DNA of 43,197 nt from a bacterium UBP6_UBA1177 (GTDB lineage Bacteria > UBP6 > UBA1177), in the NCBI GenBank assembly GCA_002310995.1, contig DBYV01000040.1, forward strand, positions 1 through 43,197. Reading direction: 5' to 3'. Numbering within the stretch: the first letter of the stretch is position 1; each line of letters starts with the position of its first letter. Positions 34,735 through 42,740 of this stretch are shown here, piece after piece. The notes below the pieces were generated by a model. That model worked only from the letters and a program-made list of their open reading frames with translations, was not told the origin of the DNA and made no database searches. A program made the translations under genes and the position numbers.

Positions 34735-35976
34735 ATGAGAGAATTCGAAGATTTGAAAGTTGCGGTTGCCGGTACGGGTTATGTCGGCATGTCAATGGCT
34801 GTCCTTCTTTCGCAGCATCACGATGTGACGGCTGTGGATATCGTGCCGGAGAAGGTAGATTTGATAAATCAGCGGAAGAGTCCTATCCAGGATGACTACA
34901 TCGAGAAGTATCTGGCTGAAAAGGAGCTCACTCTCAAAGCGACGACTGACGGGGCGGCAGCATATGCAGACGCCGATTTTGTCGTTATCGCGGCTCCGAC
35001 GAACTACGATCCGCAGAAAAATTTCTTCGATACGAGCGCGGTAGAGGCGGTCATCGACCTTGTGATGAGCGTTAACAAGAACGCGATAATGGTCATAAAA
35101 TCGACGATTCCGGTAGGTTTTACGCGTCATATCCGTGAAAAGAAGGGAAGCGAAAACATAATTTTCAGCCCAGAATTCCTGCGCGAGTCGAAAGCTCTTT
35201 ACGACAATCTATATCCGAGCAGAATTATCGCAGGATGCGACGAAAAAACGCGTGAAGTTGCCGAAACTTTTGTGAAACTTCTGCAGGAAGGGGCGGAAAA
35301 GAAGGATGTGCCGACACTTTTCATGGATTTTACGGAAGCTGAGGCTGTAAAACTTTTTGCGAATACATATTTGGCGTTGCGTGTAAGCTACTTCAATGAA
35401 CTCGATACCTATGCCGAAATGAAAGGGCTCGACACGGCGAATATCATCAAAGGAGTCTGCTTAGATCCAAGAATAGGCGACCAGTACAACAACCCCTCAT
35501 TCGGATACGGCGGCTACTGCCTTCCGAAAGACACGAAACAGCTTCTCGCGAACTATGCCGATGTGCCTGAAAATCTGATTCAGGCGATAGTTGAAAGCAA
35601 CCGCACGAGAAAGGATTTTATTGCCGACAGAGTACTCGCGAAGGCCGGATATTACACGGGTTCGTCGATGTGGAACGCTTCGAAGGAACGCCCGATAACG
35701 ATAGGAGTTTTCCGCCTTACGATGAAAAGCAACAGCGACAACTTCCGTCAGAGTTCGATTCAGGGCGTAATGAAGCGCATCAAGGCGAAAGGGGCGACCG
35801 TGATCGTGTATGAACCCGCTTTGGAAGACGGCACGACCTTCTTCGGCTCACTTGTTGTCAACGATATCGAACGCTTCAAGAAAAGTTGTGACGCAATCAT
35901 TGCAAACCGCTACGACACAGTGCTGGACGATGTAAAAGATAAAGTCTATACAAGAGATTTTTTCAGAAGGGATTAG
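34735..35976 (+). CDS. ugd: UDP-glucose 6-dehydrogenase
   Basis: Oxidises UDP-glucose to UDP-glucuronate with two NAD+. 413 residues. The Rossmann motif is G13-T-G-Y-V-G18; IKSTIPVGFT, FSPEFLRES and the catalytic Cys262 in FGYGGYCLPKDTKQL are all present. This short, bacterial type (about 390-415 residues) acts on UDP-glucose, in contrast to the TviB-like gene at 22255. A GAGG lies before ATG 34735, seven bases after the epimerase stop, so the pair forms a UDP-glucuronate/galacturonate module. Confidence 0.92.
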   Translation: MREFEDLKVAVAGTGYVGMSMAVLLSQHHDVTAVDIVPEKVDLINQRKSPIQDDYIEKYLAEKELTLKATTDGAAAYADADFVVIAAPTNYDPQKNFFDTSAVEAVIDLVMSVNKNAIMVIKSTIPVGFTRHIREKKGSENIIFSPEFLRESKALYDNLYPSRIIAGCDEKTREVAETFVKLLQEGAEKKDVPTLFMDFTEAEAVKLFANTYLALRVSYFNELDTYAEMKGLDTANIIKGVCLDPRIGDQYNNPSFGYGGYCLPKDTKQLLANYADVPENLIQAIVESNRTRKDFIADRVLAKAGYYTGSSMWNASKERPITIGVFRLTMKSNSDNFRQSSIQGVMKRIKAKGATVIVYEPALEDGTTFFGSLVVNDIERFKKSCDAIIANRYDTVLDDVKDKVYTRDFFRRD

Positions 35977-35986
35977 GGGTATTTAA

Positions 35987-37441
35987 TTGGCCGACTCTCT
36001 CAAAAATAAAGCATTTTCCAATATGCTCTGGCGCTTCATGGAACGTTGCGGCGCACAGGCAGTGGCGTTCATCGTGCAGATTGTTCTTGCTCGTCTGCTT
36101 GCTCCTGAAGCATTCGGCATAATCGCGATAGTTACTGTTTTCATAAACATTCTTCAGGTTTTTATCGACAGCGGCATGGGAAACGCCCTGATCCAGAAGA
36201 AAAATGCAGACGACCTCGATTTTTCGAGTGTTTTCTATTTCAACATGACTGTGTGCATCGTGCTTTATGGACTCATGTTCGCTGTAGCACCTTTCATTGC
36301 CGATTTCTACAACATGCCGGATCTGACTCCAATCATTCGAGTCCTCAGCCTGATGCTCATAATTTCAGGTGTCAGAAACATTCAGCAGGCTTATGTTTCA
36401 CGCAACTTGATGTTTAAACGATTTTTTTATTCGACTTTGATCGGAACAGTCCTCGCAGCGGTTGTCGGAATCACGATGGCATATAAAGGTTTTGGCGTTT
36501 GGGCAGTTGTGGGGCAGCAGCTCACGCACTCAGCTTCGGCGGCTATGATTTTGTGGATTACTGTCAAGTGGAGGCCGAAACTTATGTTCTCGTTTGAGCG
36601 GTTGAAAGGTTTGTTTTCTTATGGTTGGAAGCTGCTTATTTCTGCGTTGATAGAAGTGGGATATAACAATTTACGTAAAATGATTATTGGTAAACTTTAT
36701 ACAGCTGAAGATTTGTCTTTCTATGACCGCGCTTCGTATTTTCCGCGTTTTGTTATCGGTAACATAAACACATCTATCGAAAGTGTGCTGTTGCCAACAA
36801 TGTCAGCGGAGCAGGATGATAAGTCGCGAGTCAGGGCAATGACAAGACGTGCAATAAAAACAAGCACTTATCTTATGATGCCCTGTATGATGGGACTTGC
36901 AGTGTGTGCTGAGCCATTAGTTCGCCTTATACTCACCGAAAAATGGTTGCCGTGTGTGCCGTTTTTAAGGATTTTCTGCTTTACTTATGCGTTTTACCCG
37001 ATTCATACAGCAAATCTCAATGCAATTAAAGCTTTGGGAAGGAGTGATCTTTTTTTGAAACTTGAAATCATCAAAAAAATTGTCGGTTTGACTGCAATTC
37101 TTTCAACAATGTGGATAAGTGTTCTTGCTATGGCTTACAGTGCGCTTGTAGTATCCGTGCTTAGCCAGCTTATCAATTCGTGGCCTAACAGGAAACTCCT
37201 GAATTACAAATATTCGGATCAGTTTAAAGATATGCTGCCGCAGATAATGCTTTCGCTTGGGATGGGGGCCGTGGTTTATTGTGTCAGCTTCATCGGGCTT
37301 GGTGACATCCCGACACTTTTGATTCAGATTCCGCTCGGCGGAGCGCTTTATATCGCAGGATCAAAGCTCTTTAAAATTGATAGTTTCGAGTATTTGTTTA
37401 GTATGATCAAAGGTTTTTTGAGAAATAGAAGGAAAGCATGA
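35987..37441 (+). CDS. wzx: Polysaccharide repeat-unit flippase (Wzx, MOP superfamily)
   Basis: 484 residues with about 12-14 membrane helices. The N-terminus LWRFMERCGAQAVAFIVQIV followed by LARLLAPEAFGIIAI is characteristic of the WzxC/TuaB/AmsL branch of MOP exporters, and IDSGMGNALIQKK follows. It flips undecaprenyl-linked repeat units to the periplasm. The start is TTG at 35987 with TTAGGGG upstream; no in-frame ATG nearby preserves the first helix. It overlaps the ATP-grasp gene by ATGA. Confidence 0.88.
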   Translation: MADSLKNKAFSNMLWRFMERCGAQAVAFIVQIVLARLLAPEAFGIIAIVTVFINILQVFIDSGMGNALIQKKNADDLDFSSVFYFNMTVCIVLYGLMFAVAPFIADFYNMPDLTPIIRVLSLMLIISGVRNIQQAYVSRNLMFKRFFYSTLIGTVLAAVVGITMAYKGFGVWAVVGQQLTHSASAAMILWITVKWRPKLMFSFERLKGLFSYGWKLLISALIEVGYNNLRKMIIGKLYTAEDLSFYDRASYFPRFVIGNINTSIESVLLPTMSAEQDDKSRVRAMTRRAIKTSTYLMMPCMMGLAVCAEPLVRLILTEKWLPCVPFLRIFCFTYAFYPIHTANLNAIKALGRSDLFLKLEIIKKIVGLTAILSTMWISVLAMAYSALVVSVLSQLINSWPNRKLLNYKYSDQFKDMLPQIMLSLGMGAVVYCVSFIGLGDIPTLLIQIPLGGALYIAGSKLFKIDSFEYLFSMIKGFLRNRRKA

Positions 37442-38637
37442 AGAAACTTTTGGTGTTAGGCGGATCAAGATACGCTCTGCCGGTCATAAAAGCGGCGCAT
37501 GAACTCGGCTGTTATGTGATAACATGCGATTATCTGCCTCACAATATCGCCCACAAATATTCCGATGAATACTGCAATGTCAGTATTATTGAGAAGGATG
37601 CCGTGCTGGATGCAGCGAAACGGCTGAAAGTTGACGGCATAACGTCTTTTGCATGCGATCCTGGTGTCGTTACTGCGGCTTATGTCGCGGAAAAACTGGG
37701 GTTGCCTTCCTGCGGTTCTTATGAATCGGTCTGCATTCTTCAAAACAAGGGGAAATTCAGAAAATTTCTCGCAGAAAACGGATTTGTTGTCCCTGTTGCA
37801 AAAGGTTACACATCAGTTGATGCAGCACTAAAAGATGTCGATTTGTTCAACTGGCCTGTGATCGTAAAACCTACTGATTCTGCGGGAAGCAAAGGTGTGA
37901 CCAAAGTCGAAGAAGCAGCAAAACTGAAAGCAAGTATCGCATATGCCCTTTCGTTTTCACACAGCAGTGAATTTATCATCGAGGATTTCATCACGCAGAA
38001 AGGTTTTTCATCCGACACAGACAGTTTTTCTGTTGACGGCGAACTGAAGTTTGTTTCTTTCAACTGCCAGAGATTTGATAAAAAAGCGGAAAATCCCTAC
38101 ACGCCGGCTGCATACAATTGGCCTTCATCCATATCTTCGGCACATCAGAAGGAGCTGACATCGGAAATTCAGCGTCTGCTCAAACTGCTTGATATGAAAA
38201 CCTCGATTTACAATATCGAAACAAGGGAAAGCACAAACGGAAAAGCTTATATAATGGAATGTTCTCCGCGAGGCGGCGGAAACAGACTTGCAGAGGTCCT
38301 TCGCTATGCAACAGGGGTCGATTTAGTGAAAAACTCGGTGAGAGCAGCAATCGGTGAAAGTGTTATCGGAGTCGAGCAAAAACCATACAACGGTTTCTGG
38401 GCAGAAGTGATCCTCCACAGCGATAAGCCAGGCACATTCAAAAAACTTGATGTGTCCGATGAAATCAAGGCAAATGTCATTGAAGAAGATCTTTGGATAA
38501 AACCGGGAACGACTGTCGGTGGATTTTCCGCAGCGAACGAGGCGATAGGAACACTTGTGCTGAGGTTCGACACGCAGGAACAAATGCTTGCCGCAATGGA
38601 TAAAACAGACGAACTTGTCCGGGTTGTAACTGAATAA
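37438..38637 (+). CDS. ATP-grasp ligase
   Basis: 399 residues with the ATP-grasp arrangement: an N-terminal Rossmann-like part (LVLGGSRYALPVIKAA), a nucleotide-binding lysine in VIVKPTDSAGSKGV, and metal ligands in IMECSPRGGGNRLAEV. Such ligases join a carboxylate, through an acyl phosphate, to an amine or thiol. The substrate is unknown. It opens a six-gene run with aminotransferase-like, acyltransferase, MaoC and CitE-like genes, which suggests it activates an acid for attachment to an amino sugar or to CoA; this is inferred from context. It is coupled by ATGA overlap to wzx. Confidence 0.85.
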   Translation: MKKLLVLGGSRYALPVIKAAHELGCYVITCDYLPHNIAHKYSDEYCNVSIIEKDAVLDAAKRLKVDGITSFACDPGVVTAAYVAEKLGLPSCGSYESVCILQNKGKFRKFLAENGFVVPVAKGYTSVDAALKDVDLFNWPVIVKPTDSAGSKGVTKVEEAAKLKASIAYALSFSHSSEFIIEDFITQKGFSSDTDSFSVDGELKFVSFNCQRFDKKAENPYTPAAYNWPSSISSAHQKELTSEIQRLLKLLDMKTSIYNIETRESTNGKAYIMECSPRGGGNRLAEVLRYATGVDLVKNSVRAAIGESVIGVEQKPYNGFWAEVILHSDKPGTFKKLDVSDEIKANVIEEDLWIKPGTTVGGFSAANEAIGTLVLRFDTQEQMLAAMDKTDELVRVVTE

Positions 38638-38647
38638 CGGTGAAAAT

Positions 38648-39598
38648 ATGAAAGAAATCGGCGGATACATAGAGCTTGACAGATACAGGCTTAAAATGCT
38701 GCATGAAGGCGCAGTCGCTTTGAACTGCGGAAGAAATGCCCTTGCATATTTGATAAAGGCAAAAAACATCAAAAAGATAAAAATGCCGTATTTCATGTGT
38801 GACAGCGTATTTGAAGTCTGCAAAAAATACTGCGTGGAAATTTCTTTTTATCACATTGATGAGACTTTCAAGCCAGTCGATGTAACTCTTGAAAATGACG
38901 AATGGTTTTACCTCTCCAACTTTTACGGACAGCTTACAAAAGAATATATTGCTGAACTGAAAAACAGATTCGGCAGAATAATTGTTGACAACGCTCAGGC
39001 TTATTTTGACATGCCGATTTCCGGAGTCGATACCCTTTACACCTGCCGCAAATTCTTCGGAGTCGCTGACGGAGCTTTCCTTTACACCGATTCGAAACTT
39101 GATGAAGAACTGCCGATTGACGAATCGTTTGAAAGAATGCACTTCCTGCTCGGGCGTTTTGAAAGAACCGCTTCCGAATTTTACAGCGAAAACGTAGCGA
39201 ACAACGATTTGTTTGAGACTGAACCGATAAAAAAGATGTCGAAACTTACAGACAATCTGCTGCATGCGATAGATTACAGTTTTGTCAAAGAAAGACGAAC
39301 TGAGAATTTCAGTCTGTATCATGAAAAACTCGGCAAAATAAACATGCTGAAACTGAGAGAAGTTAAAGGTGCATTCGCATATCCGCTGCTCATTGAAAAC
39401 GGAGCTGAAATCCGCAAAAAACTGCAGCAGCAGAAAATATATATTCCGACACTCTGGCCCAATGTTGTTGAAGAGATGCAGGAAAACAGCCTGGAATACG
39501 GACTGGCTAAAGATATACTGCCGCTGCCGGTCGATCAGAGGTATGGGGAAGAAGATATGATGGAAATAATCAATAGTATTTGGAGGTCGAGGAAATGA
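38648..39598 (+). CDS. Divergent DegT-like PLP-dependent aminotransferase
   Basis: 316 residues, shorter than typical sugar aminotransferases (about 370-390). The fold is suggested by NCGRNALAYLI (cofactor phosphate region), MPYFMCDSVFEV, the IIVDNAQAYFD strand with the PLP-binding Asp, and TCRKFFGVADGAFLY, where Lys of RKFFG could be the PLP Schiff-base lysine. The C-terminal part has AYPLLIENGAEIRKKL, the usual DegT ending style. It could make an amino sugar from a keto sugar such as the CapE product. The family call is moderate. The stop overlaps the next start (ATGA). Confidence 0.65.
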   Translation: MKEIGGYIELDRYRLKMLHEGAVALNCGRNALAYLIKAKNIKKIKMPYFMCDSVFEVCKKYCVEISFYHIDETFKPVDVTLENDEWFYLSNFYGQLTKEYIAELKNRFGRIIVDNAQAYFDMPISGVDTLYTCRKFFGVADGAFLYTDSKLDEELPIDESFERMHFLLGRFERTASEFYSENVANNDLFETEPIKKMSKLTDNLLHAIDYSFVKERRTENFSLYHEKLGKINMLKLREVKGAFAYPLLIENGAEIRKKLQQQKIYIPTLWPNVVEEMQENSLEYGLAKDILPLPVDQRYGEEDMMEIINSIWRSRK

Positions 39599-40269
39599 GT
39601 AAGGACAAAATCATCATTATTGGTGGAAAAGGCAGCGCAGTTGTAATTGCCGAGCAGGTTTTTGATACTCAGGAAAAAACTGGAGATGTTGAATTTCTTG
39701 GTTTTGCATTTGACGATGAAGCTTTTTATCCTGAAATTAACGGATTTCCTGTATTGAGCAAAACCAAAGAAGTTTATGCCAAATACGAAAAATATGACGA
39801 TGTGAAATTTATATTCGCTTTATATCGGCCAGATCTTGTAAAGGAGAGAATCGTTTTAAGAGACAGCTATGGGATTCCTTTGGATAGATGGGCAAATTTC
39901 AAACATCATTCGGCATATATCGCAAGGTCTGTAAAAATGGGATTCGGCAATGTTGTTCTTGCGAACTCGGTTGTAAATCCCGGTGTTGTAATGGGAAATT
40001 TTAACACGATTCAATCAAATGCATTGATAGGACATGACAATCATATCGGAAACAGCAATTTCTTTACAGGTCATTGTGTTATAGGAAGCAATAATACTAT
40101 CGGCGACGGTTGCTTCTTTGGGTTGAACTGCTCTCTTAACAATTACATTACTATCGGAAATTATGTATTCTGCGCAATGGCTTCAAATGTCATTAAAAGT
40201 GTCGGAGATGATGCAATGGTTATGGGGAATCCGGCGCATGTGGTAGAGAAAAAAATAAAACCTCTTTAA
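39595..40269 (+). CDS. PglD/NeuD-like sugar N- or O-acyltransferase
   Basis: 224 residues. An N-terminal Rossmann-like part (IIIIGGKGSAVVIAEQV) binds the sugar nucleotide; the C-terminal part is a left-handed beta-helix of hexapeptide repeats with the catalytic-type His in IGHDNHIG and the GHCVIGSNNTIGDG turns. PglD relatives acylate the 4-amino group of UDP-amino sugars using acyl-CoA. ATG 39595 follows a GGAGG and GAGGA. Its position after an aminotransferase-like gene and before acyl-CoA enzymes fits transfer of a locally made acyl group. Confidence 0.85.
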   Translation: MSKDKIIIIGGKGSAVVIAEQVFDTQEKTGDVEFLGFAFDDEAFYPEINGFPVLSKTKEVYAKYEKYDDVKFIFALYRPDLVKERIVLRDSYGIPLDRWANFKHHSAYIARSVKMGFGNVVLANSVVNPGVVMGNFNTIQSNALIGHDNHIGNSNFFTGHCVIGSNNTIGDGCFFGLNCSLNNYITIGNYVFCAMASNVIKSVGDDAMVMGNPAHVVEKKIKPL

Positions 40270-40284
40270 TAGGGTGGTGAATAA

Positions 40285-40746
40285 ATGAGTGAAAGCAACA
40301 TTGGCAACTATTTTGAAGATTTTTCGGTAGGACAGGTTTTTGAGCACAGCCTGTCAAAGACGATTTTTGAAAGCGACAACAATCTTTTCAGTCTTCTGAC
40401 GATGAACTATCATCCGGTGCATACGAATGCTGACTATGCATCAAAACAGCAGCACGGACAGATTCTTGTGGTAGGAACGCTTGTGTTCAGTCTAGTTGTA
40501 GGAATGACAGTGCCTGATATAAGCGGAAAGGCAATAGCCAATCTCGATTATGAAAAAATTGAGCATCTTGCTCCGACATTCATCGGAGACACGCTTTATG
40601 CACGGACGAAAGTCCTTGACGTCAGACCTTCAAAGTCAAAAAATGACAGAGGCATAGTTTATGTTGAAACTGTCGGATACAATCAGAAAGGCGAGGATGT
40701 CATCAGATTCAGAAGACATGTTCTGATAAAGAGAAAAGGAGAGTAG
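40285..40746 (+). CDS. MaoC-like acyl-CoA dehydratase (mesaconyl-CoA hydratase type)
   Basis: 153 residues, single hot-dog domain. It hydrates or dehydrates a 2-enoyl/3-hydroxyacyl-CoA. The active region reads ESDNNLFSLLTMNYHPVHTN: the TMN-x-x-P-x-H form, with Asn in place of the usual Asp of the GDxNPxH motif, is that of mesaconyl-CoA/methylmalyl-CoA hydratase relatives, as is the end GYNQKGEDVIRFRRHVLI. A CitE-like lyase follows 3 bases after the stop, the same pairing found in beta-methylmalyl-CoA metabolism. The true substrate here is unknown. Confidence 0.85.
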   Translation: MSESNIGNYFEDFSVGQVFEHSLSKTIFESDNNLFSLLTMNYHPVHTNADYASKQQHGQILVVGTLVFSLVVGMTVPDISGKAIANLDYEKIEHLAPTFIGDTLYARTKVLDVRPSKSKNDRGIVYVETVGYNQKGEDVIRFRRHVLIKRKGE

Positions 40747-40749
40747 CTT

Positions 40750-41658
40750 ATGAGTTATCTTTTGCGCAGTATGCTGTTCGTTCCGGGATATAATGAAAAA
40801 TTCCTGACGAAAGCAATAGATTGCGATGCGGATGCGCTGATTCTCGATATCGAGGATTCGGTTCCTGCAGTGAACCGGCCGCAGGCGAGAGAATTGATCC
40901 GCAAATTTCTTACAGAAAGAGTGTTTAAGAACAGACAAATCTTCATCCGAGTAAACGAGCTCGGAACGGATGATTTGAGCGAAGATCTTAAACTGATGGA
41001 ATGCCCTGATATCATGGGCGTAGTAACGCCTAAAATATATACGGCAGAAGACCTTCTTTCTTTTGAAAAGATGATTCTTGAAAAAGAGCGCGAGTGCGGA
41101 AAACCGGAAGGTGAAATTAAACTCGCACCTTTGATAGAGACTGCCGGGGCGGTTATGAACCTGACTGAAATAGCGCGCGTGAGCAAAAGAACCATTGCTT
41201 TGCTTTACGGCGGAGAGGACTTTCTGAGCGATGTGTGGGGCAAGCATATTCCCGATGTCGATTCATTCTTTGTCGCAAGAGGTCAGGTCGTAATGGCTGC
41301 CAGGATGAACGGGCTTCTGCCGATAGATACCCCGTTTTTAGATTTGAAAAATGAAGAGGGCTACAAGCACGACCAGCGGAAAAGTGCTGCACTCGGTTTT
41401 GCGGGAGACCTTTTGGTTACACCTCAGCAGATAGAGTGGGCGCATGAAATCTATACTCCGACAAACGGCGAGCTCGAAAGGTCCAAAGCGATTCTTGCTG
41501 TTGCCGAGGAAATCAGAAAGCAAGGTGGCGGAATTGTAAAACTCAACGGCAAAATGATAGGGCCGCCTGTTATGAAACAGGCCCAGAGAGTGATGGAAAT
41601 ATTCAAGCTTATAGAAGAAAAAAATCTGCGTGAAGGCAGAAAAGATAAATCAAATTAG
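40750..41658 (+). CDS. CitE/HpcH-family lyase (malyl-CoA/beta-methylmalyl-CoA lyase-like)
   Basis: 302 residues, TIM-barrel family that makes or splits carbon-carbon bonds of malyl-, citramalyl- or methylmalyl-CoA with Mg2+. Signatures are RSMLFVPGYNEKF, LDIEDSV, the substrate-binding Arg in FIRVNEL, the Mg ligands Glu in PLIETAGAV and Asp in YGGEDFLSD, and LVTPQQIEWA. AAAGGAG precedes the start. Together with MaoC it could build a branched hydroxy-dicarboxyl-CoA. Confidence 0.88.
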   Translation: MSYLLRSMLFVPGYNEKFLTKAIDCDADALILDIEDSVPAVNRPQARELIRKFLTERVFKNRQIFIRVNELGTDDLSEDLKLMECPDIMGVVTPKIYTAEDLLSFEKMILEKERECGKPEGEIKLAPLIETAGAVMNLTEIARVSKRTIALLYGGEDFLSDVWGKHIPDVDSFFVARGQVVMAARMNGLLPIDTPFLDLKNEEGYKHDQRKSAALGFAGDLLVTPQQIEWAHEIYTPTNGELERSKAILAVAEEIRKQGGGIVKLNGKMIGPPVMKQAQRVMEIFKLIEEKNLREGRKDKSN

Positions 41659-41666
41659 GATTTTCA

Positions 41667-42446
41667 ATGAACAGGTCTCTGATATTTGTTCCGTCAACAG
41701 AAGATAAACTTTCAAAAATCGAAAAACTTGATGCGGATATAGTGATAATCGACCTTGAAGATTCCATTTCTGCTGATGACAAAGACAATGCGCTTGAAAG
41801 GATATGCGGTTTTTTGGAAAAATATCATCAGGAAAAACCGATTTTCGTCAGACTCAATTCAAATCGTTATATCAAAGAAGCTGAGAGATTGAAGAAGTTC
41901 GGCAAACTTGGTTTTATGCTGCCGAAATTCGAGAAGCCTGAAAGTTACGAAAAGTGTCTGGAGATTTGGGAAAACCATCCCGTGATCGCTTTGATAGAAA
42001 CTCCGTCAGGGATTGTCAATGTCGAAAAAATTGTTTCCTGCAACTGGATTGTTGCCGTAGCTTTCGGGGCTGAAGATTATACTGCATCTGTCGGCATGAA
42101 AAATCATCCTGATATGCTTTTATATCAGAAAAGTATGCTTGTGACATACGCTAAAGCTAATTCCAAAAAGGTGTTTGATACACCGAGTTTCAGCATCGGG
42201 GATGATGATACATTCAGATACGATGTCGATTCTTCAGCTGCACTCGGTTTTGACGGAAAAATGCTCATTCATCCGAAGCAGATCGAGTATATCAACAATG
42301 CTTTCAGTTGTTCCGATCCGGAATATCTAAGAAAAATTGTCGAAGAATATGAGCGTTCCGGCAAAGCTGTGCTGGTTTTAGACGGCAGAGTTTATGAGGA
42401 AATGCACATAAAACGGATCAGGAAGATTCTTGCAGAAAATAGTTAA
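41667..42446 (+). CDS. Second, shorter CitE-like lyase
   Basis: 259 residues, about 40 shorter than its neighbour, closer to free-standing citE2/RipC-size proteins. It retains RSLIFVPSTEDKL, IDLEDSI, FVRLNSN, the Glu of ALIETPSG and the Asp of FGAEDYTAS, and ends with LIHPKQIEYINNAF. Active-site residues look intact, so it should be catalytic, acting on the same or a related CoA thioester. Two tandem CitE-like genes in a polysaccharide locus are unusual. AGGA lies shortly before the ATG. Confidence 0.85.
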   Translation: MNRSLIFVPSTEDKLSKIEKLDADIVIIDLEDSISADDKDNALERICGFLEKYHQEKPIFVRLNSNRYIKEAERLKKFGKLGFMLPKFEKPESYEKCLEIWENHPVIALIETPSGIVNVEKIVSCNWIVAVAFGAEDYTASVGMKNHPDMLLYQKSMLVTYAKANSKKVFDTPSFSIGDDDTFRYDVDSSAALGFDGKMLIHPKQIEYINNAFSCSDPEYLRKIVEEYERSGKAVLVLDGRVYEEMHIKRIRKILAENS

Positions 42447-42476
42447 CCTTTCATATTCCCGCAAAGGAGACCCTCA

Positions 42477-42740
42477 ATGTCAAACACACAAAATCTAAAC
42501 GAAGTCACCCCGAAACAACGCGATTCTAATCTTGAGTTGATGCGAATTATCGCGATGCTTCTGATAGTTGCTCACCATTATGTTGTCAATTCAGGTCTGA
42601 CTCTTCCTGAAGGGCCGATATTCGCTGATCCGATGTCAAAACGCTCGCTGTTTCTGCTTGTTTTCGGCGCATGGGGTATAATGGTCAAGTATTTCTGGAC
42701 AGAAAAATTCTCCCTAAAAGTGTTTTTTGCAACCGCATGA
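42477..42740 (+). pseudogene. Acyltransferase-3 (OafA-like) gene truncated by an insertion
   Basis: 87 codons from ATG 42477, with AAAGGAG upstream. The start RDSNLELMRIIAMLLIVAHH then YVVNSGL...FLLVFGAWG is the typical beginning of acyltransferase-3 membrane proteins of capsule loci. Similarity stops after GAWG (about 42677), where the family would continue with a Cys/Phe-rich second helix. The remaining 21 codons read into IS sequence. Only about one fifth of the usual 330-370 residues remains, so it is almost certainly inactive. Confidence 0.8.
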
